Below, one piece after another: positions 46,998 through 55,431 of a DNA stretch of 64,000 nt. Origin of the DNA: ELB16-189 sp018266435. Its GTDB lineage: Bacteria; Bacteroidota; Bacteroidia; Cytophagales; Cyclobacteriaceae. Each line of letters starts with the position of its first letter. Within the stretch, counting starts at the first letter, position 1. The notes beneath the pieces were generated by a model. The model searched no databases, was not told where the DNA came from, and saw only the letters and a program-made list of their open reading frames with translations. The stretch covers positions 620,001 through 684,000 of the forward strand of contig CP126125.1 of the NCBI GenBank assembly GCA_030123525.1, written 5' to 3'. The translations under genes were made by a program, and so were the position numbers.

Positions 46998-48092
46998 ATG
47001 ACAAATTTCAAGTCTGGTGAGATAGCACTACGTGAATACAGTAAAGTATGGTACTACCCATTTGGTAACTCCCCTGCATCACCGTATGCTCTCACATCAA
47101 ATCCATTTGCATTTTTAATTGCGTGGCTGGACACTGAAATGCTAAAAATTAAAAAAGAAACAAATCATCGAAGTAGATTAAAGAAAGCCAAGTATTTCTG
47201 CGAATTAGCAGAGGCATTTAACTCGTCAGCCAGTAATTCAAAAATGCCAGCAAAAGCAACTCCGCTATATTATGCACATTTAAATCTTGTTAAATGTTTC
47301 CTTCTCGTTAATGGGTTAGACTTAGAGAAAGAGATGGAGCATCATGGTCTTTCTTTACCGCATGACTACAAGGATAAACTGAAAATCGGGAGTAAGCCAA
47401 CGGAGGGTATTTCGATCTTCAAAGAGTTTTTCGAGCGTACAGGTGGGGATTTTTTGAAAATATCAGGTTGTGACGTTACGCTAAAAGAACTGCTCATGGA
47501 ACTTCCTGAGATTCATGAGTTGGGCTTTGCGTTGAATGTATTTGATGGAAAACGAAAGATGCTCCCCCTTCAAATTGAGATAAGAACAAATGAAAAACGA
47601 AATAAACTATTCTATGAGTTGATCTATGAAAAAAAGAATGAAAAGTTTATGGGCGTGGATCGACTGGATAAAAATCTTTTGAATGGAAAAATAAAACAAA
47701 TAGAAGAACCTGATACAAATAAGATAAGGTATCGATCTATTAAACAAGTATCGTACAACAAGAAAAAGGATATTAGTTGGGAACACTCTTACAAATCAAT
47801 TTGTGACGAGATTAACAGTCTTGGCTTGACCTCAATTCTTACACGAGATGGATATAGATTTTACGTCAACCTGAACCCTGCCAAATTAAATAGGCATTGC
47901 TCGGCTTTAGCTTTCATGTTCTACTTGGGATCAGTTGCGAGATACCGACCATCCTTGAATGAATCCATTTTGAGCGGTGAATATCAAGCCATAATAAATG
48001 AAGCTATCGAAACATGTCCCAATCAATTTTATTTTCATCTGGTAAGCCTTGTTACAAAAAGGGTTTGCGCAATGCCGATGGCAAAGATTTAA
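46998..48092 (+). CDS. YaaC-like protein embedded between hsdS and hsdR
   Basis: A 364-residue, mostly helical, soluble protein. ALTSNPFAFLIAWLD, TPLYYAHLNLVKCFLL with a following HGLSLPHDYKD, and the C-terminal ALAFMFYLGSVARYRPS resemble the YaaC family (PF14175). Its function is not known. The N-terminal helices have a HEPN-like look, but I found no Rx4-6H RNase motif. The gene starts 4 bp after hsdS and ends 1 bp before hsdR, so it is an integral member of the restriction operon rather than a passenger. Confidence 0.6.
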   Translation: MTNFKSGEIALREYSKVWYYPFGNSPASPYALTSNPFAFLIAWLDTEMLKIKKETNHRSRLKKAKYFCELAEAFNSSASNSKMPAKATPLYYAHLNLVKCFLLVNGLDLEKEMEHHGLSLPHDYKDKLKIGSKPTEGISIFKEFFERTGGDFLKISGCDVTLKELLMELPEIHELGFALNVFDGKRKMLPLQIEIRTNEKRNKLFYELIYEKKNEKFMGVDRLDKNLLNGKIKQIEEPDTNKIRYRSIKQVSYNKKKDISWEHSYKSICDEINSLGLTSILTRDGYRFYVNLNPAKLNRHCSALAFMFYLGSVARYRPSLNESILSGEYQAIINEAIETCPNQFYFHLVSLVTKRVCAMPMAKI

Positions 48093-48093
48093 A

Positions 48094-51000
48094 ATGAAAA
48101 AAGAACGTTCTACCCAAAATCGGATAATTAAACTTCTTTCAGAGAAGTTAGGGTACACCTATTTAGGCAATTGGGAAGAGCGAGAGAACAATAGCAACAT
48201 TGAGGAAGAATATTTGAAGAAATATCTTGGCAAGACTGGCTACTCATCGGTACTTATCACAAAAGCTATCACGGATTTCAAGAAAGCAGCGATACTCAAC
48301 ACCAATGATGACTTGTATCCAGTAAACAAAGAGGTTTACTCACTACTTCGCTATGGAGTTAAAGTGAAAGAAGATGTTGGCGAAAACCCACAAACGGTTC
48401 ATCTCATTGATTGGAAAAATCTCTCGAATAACAATTTTCAGATTGCCGAAGAAGTCACGGTAAAAGGAGAAAAAACTAAAAGACCTGATATTGTTATCTA
48501 CATTAATGGCATTGCCATCGGAGTAATTGAATTGAAACGGGCTGGCGTTTCGGTATCGGAAGGCATTCGTCAAAATCTGGATAACCAACAGCATCGCTTT
48601 ATCAGACCATTCTTCACCACCGTTCAGTTGGTGCTTGCTGGTAATGATAGTCAAGGTCTTTACTATGGCACGATTAAAACTCCTGAGAAATTTTATCTGA
48701 AATGGAAGGAAGATAATTTCACTGCTAACCTTGATCAATTTCTTTTGGATCAGCAGGTGCTTCAATTTTTCAACAAAGAAAGGCTGCTGGATATTGTTCA
48801 CAACTTTGTAGTGTTTGATTCAGGAACTAAAAAGCTATGCAGACCTAATCAGTACTTCGGAGTTAAGGAGGCACAAAAATATGTGAGGAATAAGGAAGGT
48901 GGTATCATATGGCATACTCAGGGAAGTGGCAAGAGTCTAACAATGGTGTGGCTGGCGAAGTGGATGAGGGAACATGTGAATGACACAAGGCTACTAATCA
49001 TCACTGATCGAACCGAACTGGATGAACAGATCGAGAAAGTCTTTTTAGGTGTAGATGAAAAAATATACCGCACTAAGAGCGGTGAAGACCTGCTCAACCG
49101 ACTGAATCAAACAACTCCTTGGTTGCTGTGTACACTCATTCACAAATTTGGAGGTAAAGAAGAATCGGATGTTAAGGATTTCATTAAAGAATTGAAAGTC
49201 CCTAAAGACTTCAAAGCAAAGGGAAACTTGTTTGTTTTCATTGATGAGTGCCATCGTACTCAAAGTGGGGATTTGCACAAGGCAATGAAAGACTTTATTC
49301 CCGATGCGTTGTTCATTGGTTTTACAGGAACTCCATTACTCAAAACCGACAAGCAAAAGAGTATTGAAATTTTTGGTCGATACATCCACACCTACAAATT
49401 TGATGAAGCCGTTGCTGATGGAGTAGTGTTGGATTTGCTCTATGAAGCAAGAGACGTTGATCAGCATGTACTGGATCAGAAAGGAGTAGATGACTGGTTT
49501 GATGTTGTAACCAAAGGAATGAACGATCTCCCCATAGCTGAGTTGAAGCAAAAGTGGGGAACAATGCAAAAGGTACTCAGCACCAAAAGCAGGTTGGAGA
49601 AAATCGTTTTCGACATCATCAAAGATTTCAAAATAAAGCCTCGAATAAAAGATGGTCGTGGCAATGCTATTCTTGTGGCAAGAGATATTTACGAAGCGTG
49701 TCGGTATTATGACATCTTTCAGAATATGGGTTTCAAGAAGTGTGCAATCATCACATCATACGAACCGAATGCACAAAGCACTAAAGGCGAAACTACAGGA
49801 GACGGTGATACCGAGAAGATAGAACGATATGAAATCTACCAGCGAATGCTGAATGGAAAGGATCGGGAATCTTTTGAGAAAGACGCCAAGAAGAAGTTTA
49901 TTGATGAACCTGCCAACATGCAATTGCTAATTGTGGTGGATCGCTTGTTAACTGGATTTGATGCACCAAGTTGTACCTATCTGTATATCGACAAGCAAAT
50001 GCGTGATCATGGATTGTTCCAAGCTATATGTCGTGTCAACAGGACAGAGAAAGAGGATAAAGAATTTGGATACATAGTTGACTACCAAAATTTGTTTGCT
50101 TCTGGAAAATTGGACGATGCCATCAAGAGTTACACATCAGGTGCATTTGATGACTTTGATGAGAAGGACATCAAAGGACTTGTAAAAGATAGGCTCGATG
50201 TTTCCAAAGAAAGATTGGAGGATGCATTGGAAAGTTTGTATCAATTGGTTGAAGCTGTTGAGCCACCAAAAGGACTTGAGCAGTACTTGAAATATTTCGT
50301 TGGTAATGTTGAAGATAAAGATGCATTGAAAGCCAATGAAGAAATGCGTCTCACCTTTTACAAATCGGTGGTGGCTTTGATTCGTGCTTACAATAACATC
50401 GCATCAGAAATTCTTGAAATGGGCTATAACCAAAAGCAAGCTGATAACATCAAGAAGAAAGTTGATGAGTTTACCGAATTAAGGAACTCAGTGAAAGTGG
50501 CAAGCAGCGATTACATCGACTTGAAAAAGTATGAACCTGAGATGAGGCAAATGCTCGATATGTACCTGACAGCCGATCCGAGCAGAACACTGTCAAATTT
50601 TGGTGATACTACACTTCTTCAATTGATAGCAGAGAATGGCATCGAAAACGGCACAGCAGATTTACCACCCCAAATCAAGGCAAGTAAACCAGCGATGGCG
50701 GAAACATTGGAAGCTAACATGAGAAAGGTGATCATCCAAGAGATGCCAATCAATCCCGCTTATTACGAAAAAATGAGTGTGCTGCTGACGGAGTTGATAA
50801 GGTTGCGGAAAGAGAATGCAATTACCTATGAGGAATTTTTGAAGGAGTACGAGGAACTTGCCAAGAACCTGATCAAGAAAGGAAAGAAACACTATCCAGA
50901 AACTATTGACAGTGAAGCAAAACAAGCCTTCTACGATAACTTAGACGAAAACGAAGATTTGGCAGTAGCACTGTACGAGAAGATCAATGAAGCAAGACCA

Positions 51001-51141
51001 GATAACTGGATTGGCAATACCATGAAGGAAAGGGCTGTTAAAAATGTGGTGAGAGAAACTCTCGAAAGTTATGGCATCAAAAATGAAAAAGAAGTGCAGC
51101 GAATTTTTGACCTAACAACAAAGCAAAACGAATTGAAATAG
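48094..51141 (+). CDS. hsdR: Type I restriction-modification system endonuclease/motor subunit (HsdR)
   Basis: A 1015-residue translocating endonuclease. The start at 48094 (MKKERSTQNRIIKLLSEKLG) is used; an in-frame codon 15 residues upstream would overlap the preceding gene. The N-terminal nuclease domain shows RPDIVIYINGIAIGVIELKR (PD-(D/E)XK, ELK near 144). The SF2 motor has Walker A TQGSGKSLT (near 274), DECH box FIDECHRTQSG (near 382) and GFTGTPLL. FGYIVDYQNL ends the motor, and a helical C-terminal region binds HsdM. The next gene overlaps the stop codon by one base. Confidence 0.95.
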   Translation: MKKERSTQNRIIKLLSEKLGYTYLGNWEERENNSNIEEEYLKKYLGKTGYSSVLITKAITDFKKAAILNTNDDLYPVNKEVYSLLRYGVKVKEDVGENPQTVHLIDWKNLSNNNFQIAEEVTVKGEKTKRPDIVIYINGIAIGVIELKRAGVSVSEGIRQNLDNQQHRFIRPFFTTVQLVLAGNDSQGLYYGTIKTPEKFYLKWKEDNFTANLDQFLLDQQVLQFFNKERLLDIVHNFVVFDSGTKKLCRPNQYFGVKEAQKYVRNKEGGIIWHTQGSGKSLTMVWLAKWMREHVNDTRLLIITDRTELDEQIEKVFLGVDEKIYRTKSGEDLLNRLNQTTPWLLCTLIHKFGGKEESDVKDFIKELKVPKDFKAKGNLFVFIDECHRTQSGDLHKAMKDFIPDALFIGFTGTPLLKTDKQKSIEIFGRYIHTYKFDEAVADGVVLDLLYEARDVDQHVLDQKGVDDWFDVVTKGMNDLPIAELKQKWGTMQKVLSTKSRLEKIVFDIIKDFKIKPRIKDGRGNAILVARDIYEACRYYDIFQNMGFKKCAIITSYEPNAQSTKGETTGDGDTEKIERYEIYQRMLNGKDRESFEKDAKKKFIDEPANMQLLIVVDRLLTGFDAPSCTYLYIDKQMRDHGLFQAICRVNRTEKEDKEFGYIVDYQNLFASGKLDDAIKSYTSGAFDDFDEKDIKGLVKDRLDVSKERLEDALESLYQLVEAVEPPKGLEQYLKYFVGNVEDKDALKANEEMRLTFYKSVVALIRAYNNIASEILEMGYNQKQADNIKKKVDEFTELRNSVKVASSDYIDLKKYEPEMRQMLDMYLTADPSRTLSNFGDTTLLQLIAENGIENGTADLPPQIKASKPAMAETLEANMRKVIIQEMPINPAYYEKMSVLLTELIRLRKENAITYEEFLKEYEELAKNLIKKGKKHYPETIDSEAKQAFYDNLDENEDLAVALYEKINEARPDNWIGNTMKERAVKNVVRETLESYGIKNEKEVQRIFDLTTKQNELK

Positions 51142-51857
51142 TGAAGATAATGGAAGTTGGTAATATCAATATTGAAATAGTTCGGAAGCGGATAAAGAAT
51201 ATCCATTTGGCTGTTTACCCCCCTCATGGAAGAGTAAGGCTTGCAACACCAATGGATGTTGAAGAAGAAGCCATAAAGCTATTTGCAATTTCAAAACTGC
51301 CTTGGATAAGAAAGCAGCAAAGAAAACTAATTCATCAAGATCGACAATCATCCAGAAAATACATTGATCGGGAAAGTCATTATTTTCAGGGTAGAAGGTT
51401 TTTACTGAGAGTCATGGAAGGGCAATGGAAGCAACGGGTAGAAATTAAGTCGAGAACGTACATTGATCTTTACGTTCATCCAAAGTCAACAGTTGAGCAA
51501 AGAGAGTCTGTGATGAACGCATGGTATAGAAAGCAACTAAAAGAACAGATAGCCTTGCTGATGAACGAATGGCAAAGTAAGATAGGTGTAAGTGTCGATG
51601 CTTGGTCTGTAAAGCAGATGAAAACGAAATGGGGAACATGCAACACCGAAAGCCAAAAAATTTTGTTCAATCTTGAGTTAGCAAAGAAACCAGATCGTTG
51701 TGTGGAGTACATTATTGTTCATGAACTGGTGCATCTTCTGGAAAGAAAACACAACGATAGATTTCTGGCATGGATGAATAAATTCATGCCTCAATGGAGA
51801 ACACGGAGAGAAGAATTAAATCAGTTGCCAGTTAGCCACGTGGATTGGGAATATTAA
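51141..51857 (+). CDS. YgjP/DUF45-type M48-like zinc metallopeptidase
   Basis: A 238-residue SprT/YgjP-like protein. The zinc motif is YIIVHELVHLLERKHNDRF (HExxH with a third His). The N-terminus (IRKRIKNIHLAVYPPHGRVRLATP) and the KQMKTKWGTCN segment are typical of the family. The GTG start overlaps the hsdR stop; an ATG 9 bases later is equally possible. Such genes are often appended to type I systems. Whether they act as proteases on the restriction enzyme is not known. The gene overlaps the start region of the NTPase gene. Confidence 0.88.
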   Translation: MKIMEVGNINIEIVRKRIKNIHLAVYPPHGRVRLATPMDVEEEAIKLFAISKLPWIRKQQRKLIHQDRQSSRKYIDRESHYFQGRRFLLRVMEGQWKQRVEIKSRTYIDLYVHPKSTVEQRESVMNAWYRKQLKEQIALLMNEWQSKIGVSVDAWSVKQMKTKWGTCNTESQKILFNLELAKKPDRCVEYIIVHELVHLLERKHNDRFLAWMNKFMPQWRTRREELNQLPVSHVDWEY

Positions 51858-51868
51858 ATGACACGCTA

Positions 51869-53734
51869 ATGAGCCAATCGAATCTACACCATGCGATCAG
51901 GCAGTATCTTGATACAGCTAAGACCGACTATGCGGTAATGATTAATGGAGAGTGGGGGAGTGGAAAAACATATTATCTGAAAAAAGAACTCTTCAAGGAA
52001 TTAGAAAAGGAGAAACCAGAATTGAGGTGCATTTACATCAGTCTCTTTGGCGTGACTGGAAGTCTTGATTTAAATAAAAAGTTTTTTCTTGAGGTCTACC
52101 CATTCCTAAATAACAAGTGGGCTAAAACCGCAGGTGCTGTAGGGAAATCTGTTTTGTCACATCTTGGGTTTGATTTTGGAAAAGACCAAGAGGATGCGTT
52201 AATAGAATTTGTCAGCAAATTTAATGACAACACTTTAATCGTTTTTGATGACCTTGAAAGACTCGATAAAGACCTACTCATAGAAATTCTCGGCTTCATT
52301 AATCAGATTGTTGAGCACAACAATATAAAGGTTATTATCTCAGCGAACGAAAAGGAAATACTTGAGGGCATAAAAAAAGACTCATCAGATTATGAGAGGT
52401 ACATTGAGAAATTAGTCCGTCACAAACTTCAATTCAAATTAGGGTTCGATGAAATTGGAGGTGAGATAATTCGTGGTGCAGGGGTAGACTTCAAATTTCA
52501 GGGTAACATTTTGGAAGCATTTAGTAAGGGGGAAAACAGAAACCTAAGAACACTTCAATTCGCTTCGTCATTATCATCCAATATTTTAAAATCGTTGGCT
52601 AAGGTTCAAGAAGTAGATCAACCTGTCAAAGATCAAATTGCTGGCTTAGCTATTTACTTCCTATCAACGTTGTCGATTGAGGTTAAGGCAAGGAGTTTGA
52701 AATATGTGGAGATGAAGAAACTGGCATCATGGTCTGTTGAAAAGCCAGTTGATTTTTCTAAGATTGATTTTAGCAATGTTGATGTAGTGGATGTTGCTGA
52801 TACTGGGGACGGAGTTAAGAGAAAAACATTTAAGAGTAAAAACCCCAATGTCCAGCAGGAGTACTATGATAAGTACTTTTCGCCCAACTCCATAATGTAT
52901 TTTGACTCGGTAGTGGAATGCCTTGATTCTGGTTTTTGGGACGAAGGCAAATTTATAGATGAAGTCAAGCAAGTTGTTAATTATCTAACCACTAAAGCGG
53001 TTTCCGAGCCGAAGATGCTATTAGATCAACTTTTCAATTACGAGCGACTTAATGATGAAGATTTAAATGGTATCGTAGATAAGGTTTTGGACTTTGTCGG
53101 TAAAGGCGAATATCAGATTGACGGGTATTTGAGGATTTATAATGTTATCGCAAGCCTTATAAATTTGAAACTTTACAAGTATAAAGTTAAGCAACTCTAT
53201 AAGGATGTCTGCAAAGGAATTGAGAAGTGTAAAGATAAAAACGCAACACACTACATTCAAGATTTTGTTAGCATTCCCGATAATGCTGATGATTTTACAA
53301 AAAAGATATATGAAAAAACCATTGAACGGAATCAGGAAGTAAAAACCAAGAGTTTAGCTGAAATGACGGCTCTTCATTTTAAAGAATTTTTCGACAACCC
53401 CAATGCCTATGCTCAAAAACACTTAACAAAGCAGGGCGAATCCATTCCACCTTTCCATTTTGCATGTACACCGAAAGAGTTTTTAAAGAAATATGATGCG
53501 CTAAAAAATGACATGAAGAATGACCTCGGTAGCGTCTTTTATCAAAGACAAAAAGGATCAGTTCAAATAGACAAATCAGAAATGAGTTGGATGAGAGGAC
53601 TCAAGGATCAGCTCGAGAAAGACATTAAAAAGGACAAAGTATCAATTGCCATTCAGAATAAAAAGAGATTCGTTCATATAGTTAACAAAGTTATTGATAC
53701 TTGGGCATCCATCGAGCATCAACTTGAAGAATAA
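51869..53734 (+). CDS. KAP-family-like P-loop NTPase
   Basis: A 621-residue soluble NTPase. The start at 51869 (MSQSNLHHAIRQYLDTA) is preferred over an ATG 24 bases upstream. Walker A is NGEWGSGKTYYLKK (near residues 27-34), with Walker B LIVFDDLERLD (near 124) and a sensor-like NNIKVIISANEKEI. This matches KAP-type P-loop proteins frequent in defence loci. The C-terminal 400 residues have no recognised domain and no membrane helix. It follows the metallopeptidase by 11 bp, as the last gene of the hsd operon. Confidence 0.82.
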   Translation: MSQSNLHHAIRQYLDTAKTDYAVMINGEWGSGKTYYLKKELFKELEKEKPELRCIYISLFGVTGSLDLNKKFFLEVYPFLNNKWAKTAGAVGKSVLSHLGFDFGKDQEDALIEFVSKFNDNTLIVFDDLERLDKDLLIEILGFINQIVEHNNIKVIISANEKEILEGIKKDSSDYERYIEKLVRHKLQFKLGFDEIGGEIIRGAGVDFKFQGNILEAFSKGENRNLRTLQFASSLSSNILKSLAKVQEVDQPVKDQIAGLAIYFLSTLSIEVKARSLKYVEMKKLASWSVEKPVDFSKIDFSNVDVVDVADTGDGVKRKTFKSKNPNVQQEYYDKYFSPNSIMYFDSVVECLDSGFWDEGKFIDEVKQVVNYLTTKAVSEPKMLLDQLFNYERLNDEDLNGIVDKVLDFVGKGEYQIDGYLRIYNVIASLINLKLYKYKVKQLYKDVCKGIEKCKDKNATHYIQDFVSIPDNADDFTKKIYEKTIERNQEVKTKSLAEMTALHFKEFFDNPNAYAQKHLTKQGESIPPFHFACTPKEFLKKYDALKNDMKNDLGSVFYQRQKGSVQIDKSEMSWMRGLKDQLEKDIKKDKVSIAIQNKKRFVHIVNKVIDTWASIEHQLEE

Positions 53735-53757
53735 TTACTGGTTTAACACTGAGAGAA

Positions 53758-53935
53758 TGAGCCACTCAATAAATGGATTTATTAAATTTCTAAGAGGTTT
53801 GATCTGGAAACGAAAAGTAGATGAACACTTCTTTTTGACAGATTAGAAATAACAGAGGAAGACGAAGCCAACTACGAAAAATGGGCGAAGAGAAAGAATG
53901 AATTGATACTGCAAACATTCAGATCAAAATCATAA
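53758..53935 (+). pseudogene. Small frameshifted gene between the KAP NTPase and GIY-YIG genes
   Basis: A frame from the ATG at 53758 reads MSHSINGFIKFLRGLIW and VDEHFF, then stops at 53845. A second frame continues across the same T run as DRLEITEEDEANYEKWAKRK to a TAA at 53933. Joining them would give about 59 residues. Both parts have normal coding character. I do not recognise the family. It may be a decayed small gene. Confidence 0.3.
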
Positions 53936-53936
53936 C

Positions 53937-54791
53937 ATGCAACACCCTAAAACCATCAAGATATTTCTCATGGACGGTGATCCTAATGGTAGGATGTCAT
54001 GTGAACTTTCCAATTGGTCGGGGAAAGCATATAAAATTCCAAGAATCAAGGTTAAAGATTGTGGCGATAGAAGTGATTTGGCTAACACGGGGGTGTATAT
54101 GCTCTTTGGTAAAGATGAAAGCGGAAATGATCAGGTCTACATCGGAGAGGCGGAAGAAATCTTGAAAAGACTGAACCAGCACCTGACTCAAAAAGACTTC
54201 TGGAATGAAGCTATTGTATTCGTAAGCAAAGATGAAAACCTGAATAAGGCTCACATCAAGTATATGGAGAATCGGCTGTATCAAATTGCTAAAGATGTGG
54301 GGAGGTATGAACTTGACAATGCAAGTACACCGACCCAATCGGCAATCTCTGAATCGGATCGTGCTGAGATGGAAGAATTCATTTCGAACCTCAGATTACT
54401 GGTGAACACTCTTGGTCACAAACTCTTTGAAGAGAAAAGAGAAACAGGTATCAAGAAGAAGTCTGATGTGTTCATTATAAAGGCAGCTAAGGGCACAAGA
54501 GGTGCAGATGCACAAGGTGTTCAAAGTACCGAGGGCTTTGTAGTCTTCAAAGGATCGAAAGCTGCAAGCGAAACTGTACCATCGACAACGGAACAAATAC
54601 TCAAACTTCGTCAGACGTTGATTGATAAAGGCATTCTCAAGAAATCGAATGAGAATTTAGAGTTTACGGTGGATTATATTTTTAGCAGTCCATCAGCAGC
54701 AGCAGCAATAGTGATGGGTAGAACTGCCAATGGTACAATTGAGTGGAAACTTTCTGATGGAAGAACATTGAAAGATTTTGAAGCTAAATAA
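53937..54791 (+). CDS. GIY-YIG nuclease-domain protein with C-terminal DUF4357
   Basis: A 284-residue protein. The GIY-YIG fold spans about residues 50-130, with TGVYMLFGKDE (GVY in place of GIY), VYIGEAEEILKRLNQHL and the downstream ENRLYQIA (catalytic Glu). The C-terminal DUF4357 domain is seen as DYIFSSPSAAAAIVMGRTA followed by GTIEWKLSDGRTLK. This architecture is common in mobile elements and defence islands; its target is unknown. It is the last gene before the right end of the island. Confidence 0.88.
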   Translation: MQHPKTIKIFLMDGDPNGRMSCELSNWSGKAYKIPRIKVKDCGDRSDLANTGVYMLFGKDESGNDQVYIGEAEEILKRLNQHLTQKDFWNEAIVFVSKDENLNKAHIKYMENRLYQIAKDVGRYELDNASTPTQSAISESDRAEMEEFISNLRLLVNTLGHKLFEEKRETGIKKKSDVFIIKAAKGTRGADAQGVQSTEGFVVFKGSKAASETVPSTTEQILKLRQTLIDKGILKKSNENLEFTVDYIFSSPSAAAAIVMGRTANGTIEWKLSDGRTLKDFEAK

Positions 54792-54946
54792 GTGCGTACC
54801 AAAATGTACCTTAATGCCACTTTAAGTGTACCGTAATTATCACTTTAAAGCAGTTATAGTTATTGGCGAACTGGATTTCAAGAGTCAGGAACGGTAAATA
54901 GCGGTATCCTGACTCCCTCTCCCCCCTCTGACCCCGCCTTTATTAG

Positions 54947-54965
54947 GAATGTCGGTGCAACATTC
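54947..54965. repeat. Dyad 1 in the island's right arm
   Basis: GAATGT and ACATTC are separated by a 7-base loop. It is the first of three successive dyads before attR. Confidence 0.45.
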
Positions 54966-54981
54966 GGCAAATGAGGGCAAA

Positions 54982-55002
54982 AAAAATTCTGCCAGAATTT
55001 TT
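54982..55002. repeat. Dyad 2 in the island's right arm
   Basis: AAAAATTCTG and its exact complement are separated by a single C. It may be a protein-binding site or fold as a hairpin with a T run. Confidence 0.65.
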
Positions 55003-55015
55003 AGGAGTTCCAGAT

Positions 55016-55043
55016 GTTGGATTATAAAATTTTATAATCCAAC
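55016..55043. repeat. Perfect 28-bp palindrome in the island's right arm
   Basis: Each half is GTTGGATTATAAAA, with no spacer. It lies 14 bp after dyad 2 and about 110 bp before the attR repeat. Confidence 0.75.
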
Positions 55044-55104
55044 CTTTAAGGCAAAATCACCGTTTTTCAGACATATGCTTACCCTTTCACTTACCCTGAA
55101 AAAC

Positions 55105-55140
55105 AAAGCCCTTGCTAATCTTTTGACTAACAAGGGCTTT
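55105..55140 (-). terminator. Rho-independent terminator on the minus strand next to attR
   Basis: AAAGCCCTTG and CAAGGGCTTT form a perfect 10-bp stem with a 16-base loop. On the minus strand GTTTTT follows. It lies in the place a tRNA terminator would occupy if a minus-strand tRNA ended at the adjacent repeat. On the left side a different hairpin holds the same relative place. Confidence 0.75.
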
Positions 55141-55152
55141 TGTTCGTTCTCT

Positions 55153-55167
55153 GTGATCCCGCTGGAA
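55153..55167. repeat. Right attachment site (attR): 15-bp direct repeat
   Basis: GTGATCCCGCTGGAA, identical to 37563-37577. The sequence to its right cannot be read as a tRNA body (no GGTTCGA-type T-loop complement). So the original target gene is either elsewhere or further right behind another element. The remaining stretch to 55431 has no gene. Confidence 0.72.
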
Positions 55168-55400
55168 CACGGAGATCAGCAGCAATGAGCATCATTTAGT
55201 GCTCAAATTCACCCAGATTAAACTCTTTCAGCATCAATGAACAGCACTTGAGCCTGATTGATTTTGATTCTCGTGTTAAAACGGTGTTAAAACTGGAACT
55301 GTCAGAGTTTTAGTCCCATTGAAATATACAATGACAGAGAATCTCCAGGTAAAATTCCAAGACCAAATTTACCGCGACACAGTTTGGCGCTCTACGCTTA

Positions 55401-55408
55401 TACTTTTG
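55401..55408 (+). promoter_or_regulatory. -7 promoter element before the AAA ATPase gene
   Basis: TACTTTTG matches TAnnTTTG and lies 23 bases before the ATG at 55432. It supports that start over an upstream TTG at 55384. No good -33 element was seen. Confidence 0.45.
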
Positions 55409-55431
55409 TTCCAGAAACAAAGAAAAAACGT

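Larger units (their letters stand above)
37563..55167. mobile_element. Integrated genomic island carrying a type I restriction-modification system
   Basis: A 17.6-kb stretch bounded by a 15-bp direct repeat. It has a tyrosine integrase at the left edge, followed by RteC-like, excisionase-like and replication-initiator-like genes, then cargo. All cargo genes run rightward. The main cargo is hsdM, hsdS, a YaaC-like gene, hsdR, a metallopeptidase and a KAP NTPase, then a GIY-YIG protein near the right edge. I see no relaxase or conjugation gene, so self-transfer is unlikely. The base composition of the cargo is visibly more AT-rich than the chromosome to the left. Confidence 0.78.

Noticed and set aside
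37284..55431. CRISPR array or insertion sequence within or near the island
   Set aside because: No regularly spaced repeats and no transposase-like protein were seen. The only repeats are the att pair and single dyads.
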